Below the pieces are notes generated by a model that was not told where the DNA came from, did not search any database, and worked only from the letters and a program-made list of their open reading frames with translations. A DNA stretch of 13,846 nucleotides, taken from Dehalococcoidales bacterium. Lineage in GTDB: Bacteria > Chloroflexota > Dehalococcoidia > Dehalococcoidales > UBA2162. A program made the translations under genes and the position numbers. Shown piece by piece: positions 5,431-13,569 of this stretch (its first letter is position 1; each line of letters starts with the position of its first letter). The stretch is from NCBI GenBank assembly GCA_016932435.1, contig JAFGCW010000096.1:1-13846 (forward strand). The letters are read 5' to 3'.

Positions 5431-6124
5431 CTGGCGGAGTGAAATCCTGCCGTTAACCTGTATTACAGCTATGTTCATCCTGGCAATAATCGCCTGGCCA
5501 CATGCGCCTGAGAGTATTCCCATACACTGGGGAATATCCGGTGAACCGGATAATTATGCCGGAAAATTCTTCGGATTGCTGGGAGCACCGCTTATAGCGC
5601 TTGGAGTTTATGCTTTGTTCATTGTGCTGCCACGACTTGATCCGAAGCGGGAACACTACTCCAGGTTCTGGACCCGGTACCTGTTTATCAGGACAGTAAT
5701 CATAATGGTGTTAGCTGGTATCAAGGTGGTGACATTCCTCTGGGTAATGGGGATCGATGTCAACATGACCGTAGCCGTATTCATGATAGTGGGCTTTTTA
5801 CTGATTATATTGGGTAATTACATGGGAAAGCTGCGCCCGACCTGGTTCATAGGGATAAGGTCGCCGTGGACTCTCTCAAGCGAGGAATCCTGGAATAAGA
5901 CGAACCGTCTCGGTGGATGGATGTTCGTAGTAATCGGTCTGGGGATGGTAATAGCGGCCCCGTTCCAGGAGAAAATAGCGAACTATGTTCTGATCGGATT
6001 GGGCATTGCTTGTATTCTTTATCTCTATGTGTACTCATACCTGGTCTGGAAAAAAGATCCTGATGCCCGGTCTGAAGCAACGCGAATCAATCGGGACGGA
6101 GAAGGAGGAGGAGTATATCAATGA
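5420..6124 (+). CDS. SdpI/YhfL-family membrane protein with DUF1648 domain
   Basis: The 234-residue product has about six membrane helices (8-26, 51-70, 90-109, 115-134, 165-182, 188-209). After helix 1 comes the DUF1648 signature HAPESIPIHWGISGEPDNY (28-46). The SdpI signature lies between helices 4 and 5: LGNYMGKLRPTWFIGIRSPW and then SW-KTNRLGGW (131-167). SdpI confers immunity to the SdpC cannibalism toxin in B. subtilis and relays its presence to SdpR; many relatives in other phyla have no known toxin. I placed the start at ATG 5420, overlapping the repressor gene by 11 bases with GGGGG just upstream, rather than at ATG 5384. Its TGA overlaps the next ATG (ATGA at 6121-6124), so the operon is translationally coupled. 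No SdpC-like toxin gene is seen in this window. Confidence 0.88.
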   Translation: MKLSWRSEILPLTCITAMFILAIIAWPHAPESIPIHWGISGEPDNYAGKFFGLLGAPLIALGVYALFIVLPRLDPKREHYSRFWTRYLFIRTVIIMVLAGIKVVTFLWVMGIDVNMTVAVFMIVGFLLIILGNYMGKLRPTWFIGIRSPWTLSSEESWNKTNRLGGWMFVVIGLGMVIAAPFQEKIANYVLIGLGIACILYLYVYSYLVWKKDPDARSEATRINRDGEGGGVYQ

Positions 6125-7180
6125 ACAGGAAAACGATTCTGGTGGGAGGGTTAATCATGCTGTTGACATGGATGCTGCCGGGGTGCGGTGATACGGAACC
6201 GGCTGAGATCAAGGTCGTATCCGAGGAGATTAGCTGGTCAATAGGAGAGACTATGGTTTATGCGACGATTACCAGGCCCGAGACAGGAGAGAACCTTCCG
6301 GGAATAGTGTTTGTACCGGGCAGCGGCCTGACCGATCGTGACTGGAATTCGCCTCTACTCCCAGGAAAGAACGGCAGCGCGGCGCTGCTGGCCGAGGAAC
6401 TGGCTTCAGAGGGATACGTGACGATAAGGTATGATAAGCGTTTCACTGGTCCCGGTGCTGAAGAAAATTTACCTCTGCTGATGGGGAAGATCAGCATGGA
6501 GAGTCACCTGGAGGAGTTGAGGGGTGCGGTGAATGCTTTGACTGATAGGGCTGATGTCGATGCTAGCAGGATATTCGCCCTGGCAAACAGCGAGGGTTGT
6601 ATTCATGCCATCAACTACCAGTTAGAAGGGCAAGATACTTTTTCCGGATTGATCCTGGCGGCCCCTCCCGGACAGTCTGTGGGCGACCTGGCACGGACTC
6701 AGATCGCAGCCCAGCTTGCCGGAATGCCCGGCGCTGACGAGATTAATGGGGCTGTATGATGAAGCGGTCGATGGTTTCCTGGAAACCGGGCTCATGAAAC
6801 CCGATGAATCGTTGCCTGAAGGAATAAAGCTGTTCCTGGCAAGCTTGGTAAATCCGGCCAATATGCCTTTCACGCAGGAGATATGGCAGAAGGATATTAC
6901 TCCTGACCTGAAGAAAATCGATGTGCCGGTTCTGGTAATTATCGGCAAGAAGGATATACAGGTGAACTGGGAATTCGATGGTGGTAAACTCCAGACGGCA
7001 GCCGAAGGAATCGATACTGTCACCTTTTCATTTCCCGAAAATACCAATCATGTATTGAAATATGAGGAATTACCCAGAGAAGAGATAAACCTGACAAATC
7101 CGAACTATAACGGACCGGATACCATTCTTGATACGGAAACGCTTGACATAATTATTAACTGGCTTGATGCCAACTCCTAG
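6121..7180 (+). pseudogene. Lipoprotein alpha/beta hydrolase, broken by a +1 frameshift
   Basis: The N-terminal part (6121-6759) carries a lipoprotein signal with lipobox LPGC (C22). It then has an alpha/beta-hydrolase start (GIVFVPGSGLTDRDW, 61-75, with the oxyanion GSG) and the nucleophile elbow ANSEG (S157). The frame ends at TGA 6757-6759, but the frame one base on (open 6716-7180) continues the same fold: GLYDEAVDGFLETG, then VPVLVIIGKKDIQ with the catalytic Asp, and NTNHVLKYEEL with the catalytic His. Joined near 6740-6750, the product would be about 350 residues, normal for secreted or lipid-anchored serine hydrolases. The break may be a true mutation, a sequencing error or, less likely, recoding. 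The gene overlaps the SdpI-like gene by four bases, suggesting an envelope function linked to it. The substrate is unknown. Confidence 0.75.
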
Positions 7181-7203
7181 ATAGCGCTGAAAGGATTTAC
7201 GTC

Positions 7204-7547
7204 ATGAAGCTGGATATCGAAAATAAATCATTAAAGGTGAAAATCCGCTGGAGATGCTGCTGTCATTCAGGCGTTCATTGAACGTACCGGTGGAGCGAAT
7301 TACCGGTGTATCGACAGAGAAACCGGGCTGGCAGTGGGGAGCCCGTGCCCCGGGAATTCATATACCGTTCCTGGTGAAGATGGGCACGTACCTTGTCAGC
7401 GACGGAAGAGAATTCTGGGCAACAACGATCGGGAGACCGTATCTTGTTATAGAGATGGAAGGCTGGAACTATACAATGATAGTACTTACGATGGGTGAGA
7501 ACAAGCTGTGGGCAGAGCGGATCAGGCAGGAAATACAGGCGGTTTAA
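7204..7547 (+). pseudogene. Small conserved hypothetical protein (PH-like), frameshifted near the N-terminus
   Basis: ATG 7204, with a good Shine-Dalgarno (AAAGGA), opens MKLDIENKSLKVKI, but this frame soon stops. One base later the frame continues as PLEMLLSFRRSLNVPVERIT and runs to TAA 7545-7547 (APGIHIPFLVKMGTYLVSDG, then EFWATTIGRPYLVIEMEGW, then GENKLWAERIRQEIQ). Adding one A to the AAAA run at 7240-7243 would join the two as KVKNPLEML, giving about 114 residues. The alternating strands and final amphipathic helix resemble small bacterial PH-like domain proteins; the assignment is by feel. If the shift is real, translation could still start at ATG 7254 and give 97 residues. It lies 23 bases after the hydrolase in the same operon. 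Confidence 0.6.
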
Positions 7548-7604
7548 CAGATCAAGGTTAGCTGGATAGTTTACTGACAATAAGCGGTAACCAGATAAAC
7601 GGAC

Positions 7605-7632
7605 GGGGAGTGCGAATTTGTTTGCACTCCCC
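7605..7632 (+). terminator. Hairpin terminator of the arsR/sdpI operon
   Basis: GGGGAGTGC (7605-7613) pairs with GCACTCCCC (7624-7632), extended inward by GAA/TTT (one G-U) to a 12-bp stem with a TTTG loop. It sits 57 bases after the last stop codon of the operon. Only a weak T-rich stretch follows, so termination may be partial. Confidence 0.6.
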
Positions 7633-7875
7633 ATAGTATTTGATTCTATTCAATCTCATAAAACGTTATTGATAATCTACAATTCATTATTATATTCAAA
7701 TAATTCCCTGATGAGTATCGTTAATGACCACTTATTCCCACTAAAGGACTATGCTTATCATCCGTTTGGATGATTACCACCACCGGTATCAAAGGTATAT
7801 TTTGTTACTTAAAGAATAAAACGATTTTTACATAGGATTCGTTGAATTCAATACTTCTATGAGGAGATGGTAACG
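7633..7875. other. AT-rich intergenic region with small hairpin
   Basis: No gene is seen. ATCATCC (7757-7763) and GGATGAT (7768-7774) form a 7-bp hairpin with a GTTT loop about 100 bases before the next start. GAGGAG at 7861-7866 is the Shine-Dalgarno of the following gene. Confidence 0.45.
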
Positions 7876-8115
7876 ATGGTAAACACAGTCGAGGTATCCG
7901 CTGAATCAGTTAACGCGTCACAGGAACCCGTCAACTTAATTACCGGACCGTCGGAAGATTATCTTGCTCAGTGTCCTTCATGCAAGACCATCGAGACGGT
8001 GACGATAGGTGGTAACAGTCAGCTGATAACAACCCGAAAATTCTACCAGATGGGAAGACAAATATACCACAAATGCGGGTCAACTCATCCATGCCGCTTA
8101 TTCCGGGGGCAGTGA
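7876..8115 (+). CDS. Small zinc-ribbon-like hypothetical protein
   Basis: The 79-residue product has C33-P-S-C36 and, 30 residues on, C67-G-S-T-H71-P-C73, the spacing of a zinc ribbon or rubredoxin-like knuckle. The N-terminal 30 residues are polar and probably flexible. There is no signal peptide. I chose ATG 7876 (MVNTVEV) rather than ATG 7867, because GAGGAG at 7861-7866 leaves nine bases to 7876 but none to 7867. The gene stands alone between long gaps. Function is unknown; zinc-binding is inferred from the four cysteines only. Confidence 0.6.
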   Translation: MVNTVEVSAESVNASQEPVNLITGPSEDYLAQCPSCKTIETVTIGGNSQLITTRKFYQMGRQIYHKCGSTHPCRLFRGQ

Positions 8116-8408
8116 CATTTTAGATGCTGTCAGGAAATTAATGGATTCAAATCAATCTTACTTACCTTTTCGACGATCTCTGTCTATAATCGTACTACCT
8201 GAAACATCAGGCATTCATCAATTCCAATAATGTGGATACTGGATCCATACCTGTCTATACTACGAGACGAAGTATTCACTCTCTTCGCTTTCTGCTCTCC
8301 AAGAATTGCTACTAATATTTAATAATTGCATTATTATATTATACTGAAAAATGTTCATTGTTGAATCTGTGATTGTATAATCTATATAATATTGAGGAAC
8401 GCAGATTA
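8116..8408. other. Intergenic region with promoter-like hexamers
   Basis: No gene is seen. Near its end, TTGAAT (8361-8366) is followed after 18 bases by TATAAT (8385-8390), and a second TATAAT lies at 8376-8381. One of these is likely the -10 of the lipoprotein gene; the upstream one leaves more room for its ribosome binding site. Confidence 0.4.
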
Positions 8409-8900
8409 ATGATGATGGTAATAATGCTGGTGAAATTTCTGGTTTTAGTAGTTGTATTACTCCTCATTATTAACGGTTTGACTGGTTGTTCTCTTGATGA
8501 GGAACCGGAAGTAAATAACTCTCAAAATGAAACAAGCATTGTAAACTCAATCGATCCGGATTCTCTTCCCTCTTCCTGGGAGGATATAGTTGTTAACAGA
8601 GCTCATGCAGGTTCCTATATACAATTCAGCGGAACCTCCAAGTTACCAGATGGGACAGTCCTGGTATCTAAGTTGTTTGAAGATGATATACCATTGCACT
8701 GGTGGCCGGAAGAGCAGGAGATAATTGTGAACGATGGAAAATGGGAAATTACGGTGACAGAGAGTACGAATATTACTGCCTCAGACCTGGAACTGCTTGT
8801 GGGACCTGATTACGATTTTTATATCTGGAAACGGGATAATCCTGCAACGAAATCAATCTTTTATTTCGATCTGGTCGGTCCTCCTGTAAAAAAAGAATAA
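8409..8900 (+). CDS. Small lipoprotein of unknown function
   Basis: The 163-residue product begins with a hydrophobic signal peptide (residues 1-26) ending in a lipobox LTGC (24-27), so C27 should be lipid-modified and the mature protein held on the outer face of the membrane. After an acidic, Asn/Ser-rich linker (28-55) comes a compact beta-rich domain of about 105 residues: VVNRAHAGSYIQFSGTSKLP, then LVSKLFEDDIPLHWWPEEQE, and ending FYFDLVGPPVKKE. The strand pattern suggests an Ig-like or similar sandwich, but no family is recognised. Three consecutive ATGs lie at 8409-8417; I used the first, ten bases after GAGGA. A longer frame reaches back to TTG 8373 but would put charged residues before the signal peptide. 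No operon partner is seen. Confidence 0.75.
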   Translation: MMMVIMLVKFLVLVVVLLLIINGLTGCSLDEEPEVNNSQNETSIVNSIDPDSLPSSWEDIVVNRAHAGSYIQFSGTSKLPDGTVLVSKLFEDDIPLHWWPEEQEIIVNDGKWEITVTESTNITASDLELLVGPDYDFYIWKRDNPATKSIFYFDLVGPPVKKE

Positions 8901-9002
8901 AGATTTCAGCAATAGCAAGTAGGATCACTTTCAAAAGAAGCTCTCGGAATGAAGGTAAATACATTTAAAAAAGGAACATACCTCCCATACTGCTGCAAAA
9001 TG

Positions 9003-9041
9003 GTATCCAGTAGATTTCTGGATACCGGCTTTCGCCGGTAT
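9003..9041. repeat. Nested-hairpin element resembling a dispersed intergenic repeat
   Basis: GTATCCAG (9003-9010) pairs with CTGGATAC (9018-9025). The overlapping ATACCGGC (9022-9029) pairs with GCCGGTAT (9034-9041) around TTTC. The two stems share 9022-9025 and so exclude each other. The wording CTGGATACCGGCTTTCGCCGG, with CGCAATGACGATAGCGG following at about 9094-9110, resembles the palindromic intergenic repeats seen in many bacterial genomes. Only one copy lies in this window. Confidence 0.45.
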
Positions 9042-9301
9042 GGTTGATATAGATTGCCATGGGTTCTGCCTTAGGCGGATTGATGGTGAATTTCGCAATG
9101 ACGATAGCGGAAGATTGGTTTATGCCTGCAGTAGACCTCAGGCATCCACCACGGTGATTTATATCTTAATGTTGTAACCTGCCTGTGCTTTCAGTCGTTA
9201 TATACAGTATCAGGTGCTTTTACAAGGACTCTCTTTCTTTACAGAGATCCGTTCACTCACTTGAAACTTGTCCGCACCAATAGTTATTATGTTATTATTA
9301 T

Positions 9302-9313
9302 TGAGTTAACTCA
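9302..9313. promoter_or_regulatory. 12-bp perfect palindrome TGAGTTAACTCA upstream of the MutS-like operon
   Basis: The site reads the same on both strands and lies 87 bases before the first MutS-like start. It could be an operator half-site pair for the operon, but no regulator is known and short palindromes also occur by chance. Confidence 0.25.
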
Positions 9314-9399
9314 TAACACTCGTAACTATCGATGATAATACCGGGGAATCATATTAATATTTCCCGAATATTTATACTATATAATCACAAGGGTACTCT

Positions 9400-10929
9400 A
9401 TGGATTTTGAAAGTATCTTATTCGAGACAACCGAGGACAGGCCGTTGACAAGACCGGAGCAACCGGACTTCTTCATCGATCTGAACCTTGATCAGATTGT
9501 CGAAGCTGTTGTGAAGGGCAGGGAAGAATACGACCTGAAACCCTTTTTCTGGTATTCTCTAAAACGTAAAAGTGCCATTGAATACCGGCATGAAGTGATG
9601 CGGGAACTTGAAAGGCAGGAACTTACCCGGATTGTGGAAGCCTTCGCAAAAAAGATGCGTATTATGCGTGATTACCTTACGCGAACAAACAGGCTTTCTT
9701 ACTCTCTCCAGAAGCAGCGGTGGTTCCTGGACGCGGTCGATGTCTACTGTGATGCAGTCGGTTCTCTCTACAGCGATCTATCGGCAGCGGAACTGGGATC
9801 ACAGGGATTCCTGTCGTTCCGTGAGTACCTGAAAGACTACGCGAATTCAGAGACTTTCACCTCTTTAAAAGATAAAACACAGCGGTTGAAGGATGATATC
9901 GCTGCAGTGGATTACTGCATACACATCAAGGGGAAATATTTTACTGTCCGACGGAGAGAGTCCGAGATCGACTACGGTGCGGACGTGGAGCAAACATTCG
10001 AGCGGTTTAACCAGGGAAATGTCAGGGATTACCTGACTACGTTTTCCGAGCCTATAGAGATGAACGGTATAGAGGAGTCGATTCTCGGTGCAGTAGCTCA
10101 ATTATATCCGGAAGTTTTTCATAGACTGGATGAATATTGCGAACAACATACAGATTTTCTGGATGATACAATTTCAGCTTTCGACCGTGAAGTCCAGTTT
10201 TACGTTAGTTACCTGGCACTCATACATTCCATTAAGTCGGAAGAGTTAACATTCTGCTATCCTGAAGTGTCGGATACGAGTAAAGAACTATCCCAGACCG
10301 AATGTTTCGACCTTGCCCTGGCGATCAAACTCATGTCCGAAGAAAGACCTGTTATATGTAATGACTATTACCTGGAGGATAAGGAGCGTATATTCGTAGT
10401 CTCGGGCCCAAACCAGGGTGGTAAGACAACCTTCGCCCGTTCCTTCGGACAGTCCCACTACCTGGCCAGCCTGGGTTGCCCTGTCCAGGGGAAAGATGCA
10501 AAACTTTTCCTGTTCGACAAGCTGTTTACTCATTTCGAGCAGGAAGAAAATGTCGAAGATTTAAGAAGCAAACTGGAAGATGATTTAACGAGAATCCATG
10601 GTATCCTTGATGAAGCAACATCCCGCAGCATTGTCATAGCAAACGAGGTGTTAACCTCCACAACATTAAACGATGCTGTTTTCCTGGGCGAGAAGGTGAT
10701 GGAGAGTCTAAACAGGATAGACCTGGTTTGTATCTGGGTAACATTTATCGAGGAACTGGTATCATACAGCGACAAGGCAGTGAGTATGGTCAGCATTGTC
10801 GACCCTGAAGATCCGTCGATACGTACCTTTAAAATAAAAAGGAGACCTCCACTCGGACTCTCCTATGCGACGGCACTTGCCGAGAAGTACAGTCTGACGT
10901 ACGATTCCTTGAGAGAGCGTATAAAGTAA
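9400..10929 (+). CDS. MutS-like ATPase, first paralogue (divergent, lacks mismatch-binding domain)
   Basis: The 509-residue protein has the helical lever/core of MutS (about 60-300) and the C-terminal ABC-type ATPase domain V. The N-terminal mismatch-recognition domain and any Smr endonuclease are absent. Walker A is GPNQGGKTT (336-344). The Walker B region is SIVIANEVLTSTT (410-422), where Asn replaces the usual Asp before catalytic E416. The switch position that is normally His (TH in MutS) reads VTFIEEL, with F449, so ATP hydrolysis may be impaired. The next gene is a second MutS-like protein beginning on the last base of this stop codon (TAATG), so the two are probably co-translated and form a heterodimer. 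The start ATG 9400 has AAGGG six bases upstream. It is not a canonical mismatch-repair protein, and its role is unknown. Confidence 0.85.
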   Translation: MDFESILFETTEDRPLTRPEQPDFFIDLNLDQIVEAVVKGREEYDLKPFFWYSLKRKSAIEYRHEVMRELERQELTRIVEAFAKKMRIMRDYLTRTNRLSYSLQKQRWFLDAVDVYCDAVGSLYSDLSAAELGSQGFLSFREYLKDYANSETFTSLKDKTQRLKDDIAAVDYCIHIKGKYFTVRRRESEIDYGADVEQTFERFNQGNVRDYLTTFSEPIEMNGIEESILGAVAQLYPEVFHRLDEYCEQHTDFLDDTISAFDREVQFYVSYLALIHSIKSEELTFCYPEVSDTSKELSQTECFDLALAIKLMSEERPVICNDYYLEDKERIFVVSGPNQGGKTTFARSFGQSHYLASLGCPVQGKDAKLFLFDKLFTHFEQEENVEDLRSKLEDDLTRIHGILDEATSRSIVIANEVLTSTTLNDAVFLGEKVMESLNRIDLVCIWVTFIEELVSYSDKAVSMVSIVDPEDPSIRTFKIKRRPPLGLSYATALAEKYSLTYDSLRERIK

Positions 10930-12452
10930 TGAACGTTTACCTGATGTATAGTGACCGGGACTTCAACCTTGAGCAGGATCCCCCCTGGAATGGACCTGAT
11001 CTGATTCAGGACCTGCAGCTCGGTCCTGTTCTCAACGCTATGTCTGATGGTGATGAATTCTTATATCGAGTGGCGCAAAGCGCTCTACTATCCTCTATTG
11101 CTAATAGATCCGATGTTATTCTTTACCGGCAGGCAATTCTTGACGATTGTATGAAGAATTCTTCAACGGTAAAAAAATTGTACAAACTCGCGGTTGGTGT
11201 TATCGGAGATAAACAGGTATCTCACTGGTCTTCAGGTCGTACTCACTCTTCGTGGTCATTACTATCTCGCTCTGTCGAAACGTTACAGGTGTTTATCGGT
11301 ACTCTAAGGACATTACGGGATGTAGCTGATCAGGATGCAGACAAATTTGAATCTGAGGGTTTTAAAGAATTCTTTATAAGAATCAAGGAAGAAATCACCA
11401 GCGGGTACCTGCTGGAAATCGAAGATCATCTCAAAGAACTCAACTTTGAGGATGAAGTTCTCATCGGTGCACAATTGGGGAAAGGCAACAGGGGCAGCAA
11501 CTATGTATTGTGCAAACCGAAAGAACAGAAAAAATGGTTCGAACGGGTTTTCAAGATTGGTCCGAGAGAATATACTTTCCGTATTAATGACCAGGATGAG
11601 ACCGCCGTCAGAAAACTTGGTGAGTTCAGAAATCGTGGGGTAAATTCAGTCGCCAATGCTGCTGCCCAATCGGTGGAGCATATTCTAAACTTCCTCCTAA
11701 TGTTACGGACAGAACTCGCATTTTACCTTGGGTGTATTAACCTGTATAAACGTCTTGATGAAATGGGTGAGAAAACATGCTTCCCGGTACCTGTTACCGC
11801 AGACAAGCGTACGATGTCATGTGAAGGGCTATACGACGTTTCATTGTCATTAAGCATGGGAGAACAGGTAGTGGCGAATGATATTAGTACCGACGGTAAA
11901 AACGTCGTTATAGTGACTGGAGCCAACAAGGGCGGAAAAACGACTTTTTTGAGGAGTATAGGCTTATCACAGATGATGATGCACTGCGGGATGTTTGTTC
12001 CGGCTTCTTCTTTTTCCGCCAATTTATGTACCGGACTTTACACTCACTTCAAGCGCAAGGAAGATGTAACGATGGAAAGCGGAAAACTGGATGATGAACT
12101 TAACCGCATGAATCAAATAGCGGATCATCTATCTGCTAATTCCCTTGTTTTATTAAACGAAGCATTTGCTGCAACGAACGTAAGGGAAGGATCTGAAATA
12201 GCAAGGCAGATAGTAACCGCTCTTTCAGAACGACGGGTTAAGGTTTGCTTCGTGTCCCATTTGTATCAATTTGTGCAAGACCTTTACGAAGCAAGAACGG
12301 ACGAAATCATTTTCTTACGGGCTGAAAGAAAGACGGATGGGACCCGAACCTACAAGCTGATCGAGGGCGAGCCACTGGACACCGGCTATGGACTCGACCT
12401 GTATGACAGGATATTCAATGATAGGGAACAGGAAGCAAATGCCAAGGTTTAA
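10929..12452 (+). CDS. MutS-like ATPase, second paralogue
   Basis: The 507-residue partner of the preceding gene has the same layout: a helical core (about 30-300) and the MutS domain V ATPase. Walker A is GANKGGKTT (331-339). The signature-like stretch is MESGKLDDELNRM (382-394). Walker B is LVLLNEAFAATN (406-417), again with Asn before E411. The switch is VSHLYQF with H444 intact. So this copy keeps the catalytic His that the first lacks, suggesting division of labour within a heterodimer. The wording NEAFAATN-REGSEIA is that of a MutS-related group distinct from MutS1 and MutS2. Its ATG overlaps the upstream stop by one base, and its own end overlaps the next gene by 14 bases, making a three-gene translationally coupled unit. 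Confidence 0.87.
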   Translation: MNVYLMYSDRDFNLEQDPPWNGPDLIQDLQLGPVLNAMSDGDEFLYRVAQSALLSSIANRSDVILYRQAILDDCMKNSSTVKKLYKLAVGVIGDKQVSHWSSGRTHSSWSLLSRSVETLQVFIGTLRTLRDVADQDADKFESEGFKEFFIRIKEEITSGYLLEIEDHLKELNFEDEVLIGAQLGKGNRGSNYVLCKPKEQKKWFERVFKIGPREYTFRINDQDETAVRKLGEFRNRGVNSVANAAAQSVEHILNFLLMLRTELAFYLGCINLYKRLDEMGEKTCFPVPVTADKRTMSCEGLYDVSLSLSMGEQVVANDISTDGKNVVIVTGANKGGKTTFLRSIGLSQMMMHCGMFVPASSFSANLCTGLYTHFKRKEDVTMESGKLDDELNRMNQIADHLSANSLVLLNEAFAATNVREGSEIARQIVTALSERRVKVCFVSHLYQFVQDLYEARTDEIIFLRAERKTDGTRTYKLIEGEPLDTGYGLDLYDRIFNDREQEANAKV

Positions 12453-13521
12453 TATAGGCGACAGAGTAAGAGTCAGTTTATCCTCCCATTCCCCATATAG
12501 AGGTCAAACCGGAGTGGTGGAGGAAATTCCGTCGAACGATTCACAATCCTCAATGGGTTCGAGTGAAATACGGTACCTGGTGAGGTTCGATTATAGAGGA
12601 TTACACCCGGCTGTTCATTTCCTGGAAGAAGACCTTGAGGATATTAATGACGAAATTGGTCGGGAAGAGACTCCCGCTCCGGGAAGATTTGACCGGTGGT
12701 CTCAGAGCAGGATCGGGAGTCAAATTTCCCAGGTATCAACGACGCGGAAATATATTTTCGGCTCTCTCATAGCGGTACTGGTTCTGGCGGGGATAATAAT
12801 CGGCGTTACTTTAACAGGTACTGAGGAAAATCCGCCTGAATTGACTGAACTACCCGGGCTTGAGGGATCATCCAACAATACACCGAAGCTTGTCTTTACA
12901 ACAGAACCTGTTGGAACTACAGCCGGATCTGCTTTACCGGTTCAGCCGGTGGTGAAGATTGTCGATTCCGATGGCAACACAGTAACAACCTCTACAGCAC
13001 CCGTTACACTCACTGTAACCAATAACCGGGCAGATTTGTATGGAACAACGACCGTCAATGCAGTGAACGGTACCGCCACGTTTACTGATATCGCAATCGC
13101 TTTAGCCGGATCCGGCTATAGCCTGACAGCGATCAGCCCTGGGTTGACTTCATCCTTCAGTAATGTGTTCGATATAGATCCCGCAAAAGGAATCTGGCTT
13201 GATTTTATCACTGAGCCTGTTGCAAGTGGGCTGGCTTCACGCTTTTCTGTCGCGGTTGCTGTAAGGGACATATTCGGAAATATTTCTACCAATTCTACAG
13301 CCGAGGTGACGGTGAGTATTACACCCGAGACGGGTGAACCGGGAGCCGTTTTATCGGGAACCACCACCCAGGAAGCAATAGACGGAGTGGCGTTCTTTAA
13401 ATACCTTTCAATAATTCCGGAAGACAGCAAGTACAAGTTGACGGCAACGAGTCCCGGTATGATACCGGCAACGACTTCCTCCTTTAACGTTGCCAAAATA
13501 ACTGAAAGTCAGGCACAATAG
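12439..13521 (+). CDS. Single-span membrane protein: KOW/SH3-like N-domain plus two Ig-like repeats
   Basis: I place the start at ATG 12439 (MPRFNIGDRVRVS), preceded by AGGAAG, rather than the longer frame from 12388 that lies inside the MutS-like gene. Residues 4-65 look like a small SH3/KOW-type barrel (IGDRVRV, RGQTGVVEEI, YLVRFDYRG, FLEEDLED). A basic stretch (TTRK, 101-104) and one membrane helix (105-126) follow. The rest, predicted outside, is two Ig-like repeats of about 100 residues (149-246 and 252-351). Each begins L-F-TEPV, contains D--GN---TSTA-VT, and ends Y-LTA-SPG. Such repeats are common in adhesins and surface-layer proteins. The protein could tie the cytoplasmic MutS-like pair to the envelope, an inference from overlap and topology. 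No sorting signal is seen at the C-terminus. Confidence 0.8.
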   Translation: MPRFNIGDRVRVSLSSHSPYRGQTGVVEEIPSNDSQSSMGSSEIRYLVRFDYRGLHPAVHFLEEDLEDINDEIGREETPAPGRFDRWSQSRIGSQISQVSTTRKYIFGSLIAVLVLAGIIIGVTLTGTEENPPELTELPGLEGSSNNTPKLVFTTEPVGTTAGSALPVQPVVKIVDSDGNTVTTSTAPVTLTVTNNRADLYGTTTVNAVNGTATFTDIAIALAGSGYSLTAISPGLTSSFSNVFDIDPAKGIWLDFITEPVASGLASRFSVAVAVRDIFGNISTNSTAEVTVSITPETGEPGAVLSGTTTQEAIDGVAFFKYLSIIPEDSKYKLTATSPGMIPATTSSFNVAKITESQAQ

Positions 13522-13569
13522 TAAGCCTGGCGTTTTGGCGAACAATACTTTAGTGATGCGGTAAGAGAA

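Larger units (their letters stand above)
8901..9399. other. 500-base intergenic region with repeat-like hairpins
   Basis: No coding frame was supported. It contains the nested hairpins at 9003-9041, a 12-bp palindrome at 9302-9313, and a TATAAT at 9380-9385 close to the next gene that lacks a convincing -35. Confidence 0.5.

Noticed and set aside
5110..5523. 137-codon minus-strand frame opposite the ArsR-type and SdpI-like genes
   Set aside because: It runs antisense through two recognisable genes and the operator palindrome, and shows no motif.
6757..6762. Selenocysteine read-through at the TGA TGA ending the first hydrolase frame
   Set aside because: The frame after these TGAs makes no hydrolase-like protein, whereas the neighbouring frame does, so a frameshift is the simpler explanation.
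6622..7047. 141-codon minus-strand frame opposite the hydrolase
   Set aside because: The hydrolase frames on the plus strand explain this region; the antisense product has low-complexity Ser/Pro composition.
7275..7634. 119-codon minus-strand frame
   Set aside because: It is antisense to the small PH-like gene and begins inside the terminator hairpin at 7605-7632.
13116..13496. 126-codon minus-strand frame opposite the Ig repeats
   Set aside because: It arises from the repetitive Thr/Ala/Val codons of the Ig-like domains.
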